Source of the DNA: Patescibacteria group bacterium
Lineage (GTDB): Bacteria > Patescibacteriota > Minisyncoccia > Minisyncoccales > CG1-02-41-26
NCBI GenBank assembly: GCA_018830365.1
Contig: JAHJSK010000071.1
Location: 1 to 5,975 of the forward strand
Direction: 5' to 3'
Length of the DNA stretch: 5,975 nt
The number at the start of each line of letters is the position of its first letter. Within the stretch, counting starts at the first letter, position 1. Positions 3,779-5,975 of the stretch are shown here, in pieces. The notes beneath the pieces were generated by a model. It worked only from the letters and a program-made list of their open reading frames with translations, searched no databases and had not been told where the DNA came from. The position numbers and the translations under genes are program-made.

Positions 3779-5707
3779 TCAATGTTTCAAAATTTTTACA
3801 AACACATTATCGGGTATTTTCACGGTTCCAGTACCCATTGCTAACATTTTTTTCTTGCCCTTTTTTTGTTTTTCCAGTAATTTCTTTTTGCGAGTTACAT
3901 CACCTCCATAAAGTTTGGCTGTAACATCTTTGCGCAAGGCAGACAATCGTTCTGCTGCCACAATTTTACCGCCTATTGCGGCTTGCAATTTTAAAACAAA
4001 CAACTGCTTTGGCAATGTTTCTTTTAATATCTTGACAATTTCTTTACCGCGCTGAAACGCTTCATCGCGATAAACAATAATAGACAACGCTTCCACTAAT
4101 TTTTCCGCCACTAAAATATCCATTTTTACCACATCAGCTTTTCTATAATCCAAAAAATCGTAATTAACAGAAGCGTATCCCGAACTAATGCTTTTTATTT
4201 TGTCATAAAAATTAGTTAAAATTCCCGCCATAGGCATTTCGTAATGCAAAATTACTCTTTGCTCATTTATATACTCTGTATTTTTGTAAATTCCTCTTTT
4301 GTCTTGCGCCAATGTCATCAGACCTCCCATATATTCTTTTGGCGCGACAATGTCTAATTTTACCCATGGCTCTTCTATTTTTTTAATCTTATTTGGTTCA
4401 GGCAATTTTTGCGGCGTTCTTGCGACTACTGGATCCAAGCATTCCTGTCCAGAAAATTCAAAGCCAAAAACCCGGTAAGCAACGCTTGGAATAGTTATAA
4501 TAATGTCCAAATCATATTCTCGTTTTAAACGTTCCTGAAAAATTTCCAAATGCAATAAGCCCAAAAATCCGCAACGAAATCCCAAGCCCAATGCCTCGGA
4601 ATATTCTGGCTCGTAAATCAAAGACGCGTCGTTTAATTTTAATTTTTCCATTGCTTTTTTTAAATCATTGAAATCACTGCCGTCTTGCGGAAAAATTCCC
4701 GCGAACACCATTGGCTTTGGTTCGCAATATCCTTTCAAAGGCTTCATCTCTTCTATTTTTGCGTTTGTAACAGTGTCGCCCACTCGGCAATCGCTTACTT
4801 GCTTAAATCCAGTAACAACATAGCCTATTTCACCCGCTTTAAGTTCGTTTGTTGATTGATAGTCCGGTTTAAATATACCTACATCTAATACCTCGGCTTC
4901 AGCTCTTGTTGCCATTAAATAAATTTTATCCCCTTTTTTAATTTCGCCGTCAACAATTCGGACATAAGCAACAACGCCTTTATATTCATCATAACTTGAA
5001 TCAAAAATTAACGCGCGCAATGCAATTTTGTCAGTTTTTTCGGCTTCCGCGCTCTCTACTGGCGCGGGAATTCTTTCAACAACTGCTCGCAATATCTCTT
5101 CCACGCCTTGACCTGTTTTGCCAGACGCATAAATGATTTCATTTTCCTCGCATCCAAGCAATTTTAAAATTTCATCTTTAACTGCTTCAACATTAGCCGC
5201 TGGAAGATCAATTTTATTAACAACGGGAATAATAGTTAAATCCTGCTCAATGGCTAAATACAAATTAGCTAATGTTTGAGCTTGAATACCCTGCATGGCG
5301 TCCACTAACAAAACAGCGCCCTCAACAGCCGCCAAACTTCTTGAAACCTCATAAGTAAAATCAACATGACCAGGAGTATCAATCAAATTTAGAATATATT
5401 CTAAATTTGCAAATTCTAAATCCAAAACTCTAAATTCTAAACTTTTATTTAGAACATTTGAGTTTTGAGTTTTGAGTTTGTTTAGTATTTCGGATTTAGA
5501 ATTTAGAATTTGTGGTCGCCAGACCATCCTTACTGGTTGCAGTTTTATGGTAATCCCGCGCTCTCTTTCCAAATCCATTCTATCTAAAACCTGATCCCTC
5601 ATTTTTCTTTTTTCAATAGTCCCTGTTATTTCCAGCATTCTGTCAGCCAAAGTTGATTTACCGTGGTCAATATGAGCGATAATGCAAAAATTTCTAATGT
5701 TTTTCAT
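3779..5707 (-). CDS. lepA: Elongation factor 4 (LepA GTPase) with an inserted repeat-encoded segment
   Basis: This translational GTPase acts on the ribosome and is reported to aid back-translocation or initiation and stress tolerance. Motifs in order: G1 AHIDHGKST (11-19), switch I RGITIK (50-55), G3 DTPGH (110-114), G4 NKID (164-167), G5 ASGK (194-197). Domain II (KIALRALIFDSSYDEYKGVV), the EF-G-like domains (GFRCGFLGLLHLEIFQERL, EPWVKLDIVAPKEYMGG) and the LepA-specific C-terminal domain (YGGDVTRKKKLLEKQKKGKK) are complete. At 642 residues it exceeds the usual length of about 600, and residues 66-108 account for the excess. They lie between switch I and G3 and are encoded by a palindromic repeat. 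The chosen start is the ATG at 5705-5707 (MKNIRNFCIIAHIDHGKS), as in the family. An upstream TTG (5765-5767) would only add residues encoded by repeat DNA. No Shine-Dalgarno box is visible. Confidence 0.96.
   Translation of the reverse strand: MKNIRNFCIIAHIDHGKSTLADRMLEITGTIEKRKMRDQVLDRMDLERERGITIKLQPVRMVWRPQILNSKSEILNKLKTQNSNVLNKSLEFRVLDLEFANLEYILNLIDTPGHVDFTYEVSRSLAAVEGAVLLVDAMQGIQAQTLANLYLAIEQDLTIIPVVNKIDLPAANVEAVKDEILKLLGCEENEIIYASGKTGQGVEEILRAVVERIPAPVESAEAEKTDKIALRALIFDSSYDEYKGVVAYVRIVDGEIKKGDKIYLMATRAEAEVLDVGIFKPDYQSTNELKAGEIGYVVTGFKQVSDCRVGDTVTNAKIEEMKPLKGYCEPKPMVFAGIFPQDGSDFNDLKKAMEKLKLNDASLIYEPEYSEALGLGFRCGFLGLLHLEIFQERLKREYDLDIIITIPSVAYRVFGFEFSGQECLDPVVARTPQKLPEPNKIKKIEEPWVKLDIVAPKEYMGGLMTLAQDKRGIYKNTEYINEQRVILHYEMPMAGILTNFYDKIKSISSGYASVNYDFLDYRKADVVKMDILVAEKLVEALSIIVYRDEAFQRGKEIVKILKETLPKQLFVLKLQAAIGGKIVAAERLSALRKDVTAKLYGGDVTRKKKLLEKQKKGKKKMLAMGTGTVKIPDNVFVKILKH
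5384..5512. repeat. Palindromic repeat inserted in frame in lepA
   Basis: Bases 5384-5409 form a perfect 26-base palindrome. CAAATTCTAAATCC (5410-5423) is the reverse complement of sequence at 5492-5505, apart from its last base. The heptamer TTCTAAA occurs at 5399, 5414 and 5435, and its inverse TTTAGAA at 5388, 5448, 5495 and 5502. The centre holds the ACATTTGAG-TTTTGAG array (5454-5476) that also occurs at 3687-3709. The 129 bases keep the frame open and encode residues 66-108 (ILNSKSEILNKLK...), rich in N, L, K and E. The left end overlaps native codons for I-L-N-L, just before DTPGH. Confidence 0.85.
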
Positions 5708-5725
5708 ATGTTTTTGTTTTGAAAC

Positions 5726-5821
5726 CGAAATGCAAAATTCAAGAATCCCGACCTCTCTAACTTTCAACTTTCAACTTTCAATTATTAAGAGGTCGGACCT
5801 CTCCACATTTAAAGCATTTCG
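5726..5821. repeat. Nested palindrome upstream of lepA with a heptamer array
   Basis: Outer arms CGAAATGC (5726-5733) and GCATTTCG (5814-5821) enclose inner arms CCGACCTCT (5748-5756) and AGAGGTCGG (5788-5796). AGAGGT-CGG-ACCTCT (5788-5802) can also fold on itself. Between the inner arms lies AACTTTC repeated three times (5759-5779). The left edge of this 96-base structure is 18 bases before the lepA ATG, so it probably forms the lepA leader or overlaps its promoter. Confidence 0.6.
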
Positions 5822-5923
5822 TAATTCAAGGTACTTTGGGATTGTTTTGTTTTGCGTAAAACTTGAAATTTAAAAAGTCGCAAGGAATTTAATGGCGGGA
5901 AAAAATCAGTTAAAAAATTATAA

Positions 5924-5972
5924 ACCCCAGACATTTGGGTGAGGTATTAAATCCCTTTCAAGTGTCTGGGGT
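5924..5972. repeat. Strong inverted repeat at the right edge, possibly an element end
   Basis: ACCCCAGACATTTG (5924-5937) pairs with CAAGTGTCTGGGGT (5959-5972). Thirteen of 14 positions match; the exception is a T:G pair that would be a wobble in RNA. A 21-base loop holds GAGGTATTAAAT. No U-tract follows on the minus strand. It may be a REP-like hairpin or the end of a mobile element beyond the window. A terminator of an upstream gene is the alternative. Confidence 0.6.
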
Positions 5973-5975
5973 GTA

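Noticed and set aside
5384..5512. CRISPR-like reading of the repeated TTCTAAA motifs
   Set aside because: The units are 7-14 bases long, in both orientations and without regular spacers; no cas gene is nearby.
5708..5767. Longer lepA form starting at a TTG (5765-5767)
   Set aside because: The extra 20 residues come from repeat DNA, and LepA proteins start just before the K-N-I-R-N-F-x-I-I-A-H segment.
5682..5873. Plus-strand open frame of 63 codons
   Set aside because: It overlaps the lepA start and the nested palindrome, with no family features.

Overview
This AT-rich window reads as a chromosomal fragment of a Patescibacteria (CPR) bacterium, probably Parcubacteria-like. The evidence is two core bacterial genes (ftsQ-type and lepA) beside a run of small toxin-antitoxin genes, very A/T-biased codons, starts without Shine-Dalgarno boxes, and many short palindromic repeats, some lying inside reading frames. 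Lineage is inferred from style and remembered family features; no search was run.

Every supported gene is on the minus strand. From the left edge: (1) 1-237, the N-terminal part of a HicB-type antitoxin cut by the window edge; (2) 291-566, a 91-residue protein with two TPR-like helical hairpins; (3) 670-1077 plus 1070-1273, a PIN-domain toxin and its overlapping putative antitoxin, with a promoter that would give a leaderless mRNA; (4) 1457-1690 plus 1692-1904, a RelE-family toxin and its antitoxin, the toxin having lost its conserved C-terminal tail to a one-base frameshift; (5) 1905-2566, a gene-free stretch packed with hairpins, an octamer tandem repeat and an SD-like box with no real gene behind it; (6) 2567-3496, an FtsQ/DivIB-type cell-division protein; (7) 3497-3778, an intergenic region with a GC-rich 2+2 inverted repeat and a TTTGAG-type repeat; (8) 3779-5707, lepA (elongation factor 4); (9) 5708-5975, nested palindromes upstream of lepA and a strong inverted repeat at the right edge.

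The left 2 kb is a toxin-antitoxin cluster with three modules in series. Three copies of one AT-rich repeat (585-636, 1396-1447, 1918-1979), all in the same orientation, lie upstream of genes in it. The right half holds housekeeping genes for division and translation.

The most unusual feature is repeat DNA inside essential genes. LepA carries about 43 residues (66-108) encoded by a palindromic repeat between switch I and the DTPGH motif. FtsQ carries two apparent in-frame insertions (residues about 127-149 and 243-266), the second made of two perfect DNA hairpins. A 23-base stretch of the LepA insert recurs exactly in the ftsQ-lepA intergenic region. This resembles the coding-tolerant palindromic elements known from Rickettsia and suggests a mobile or expanding repeat system in this genome.
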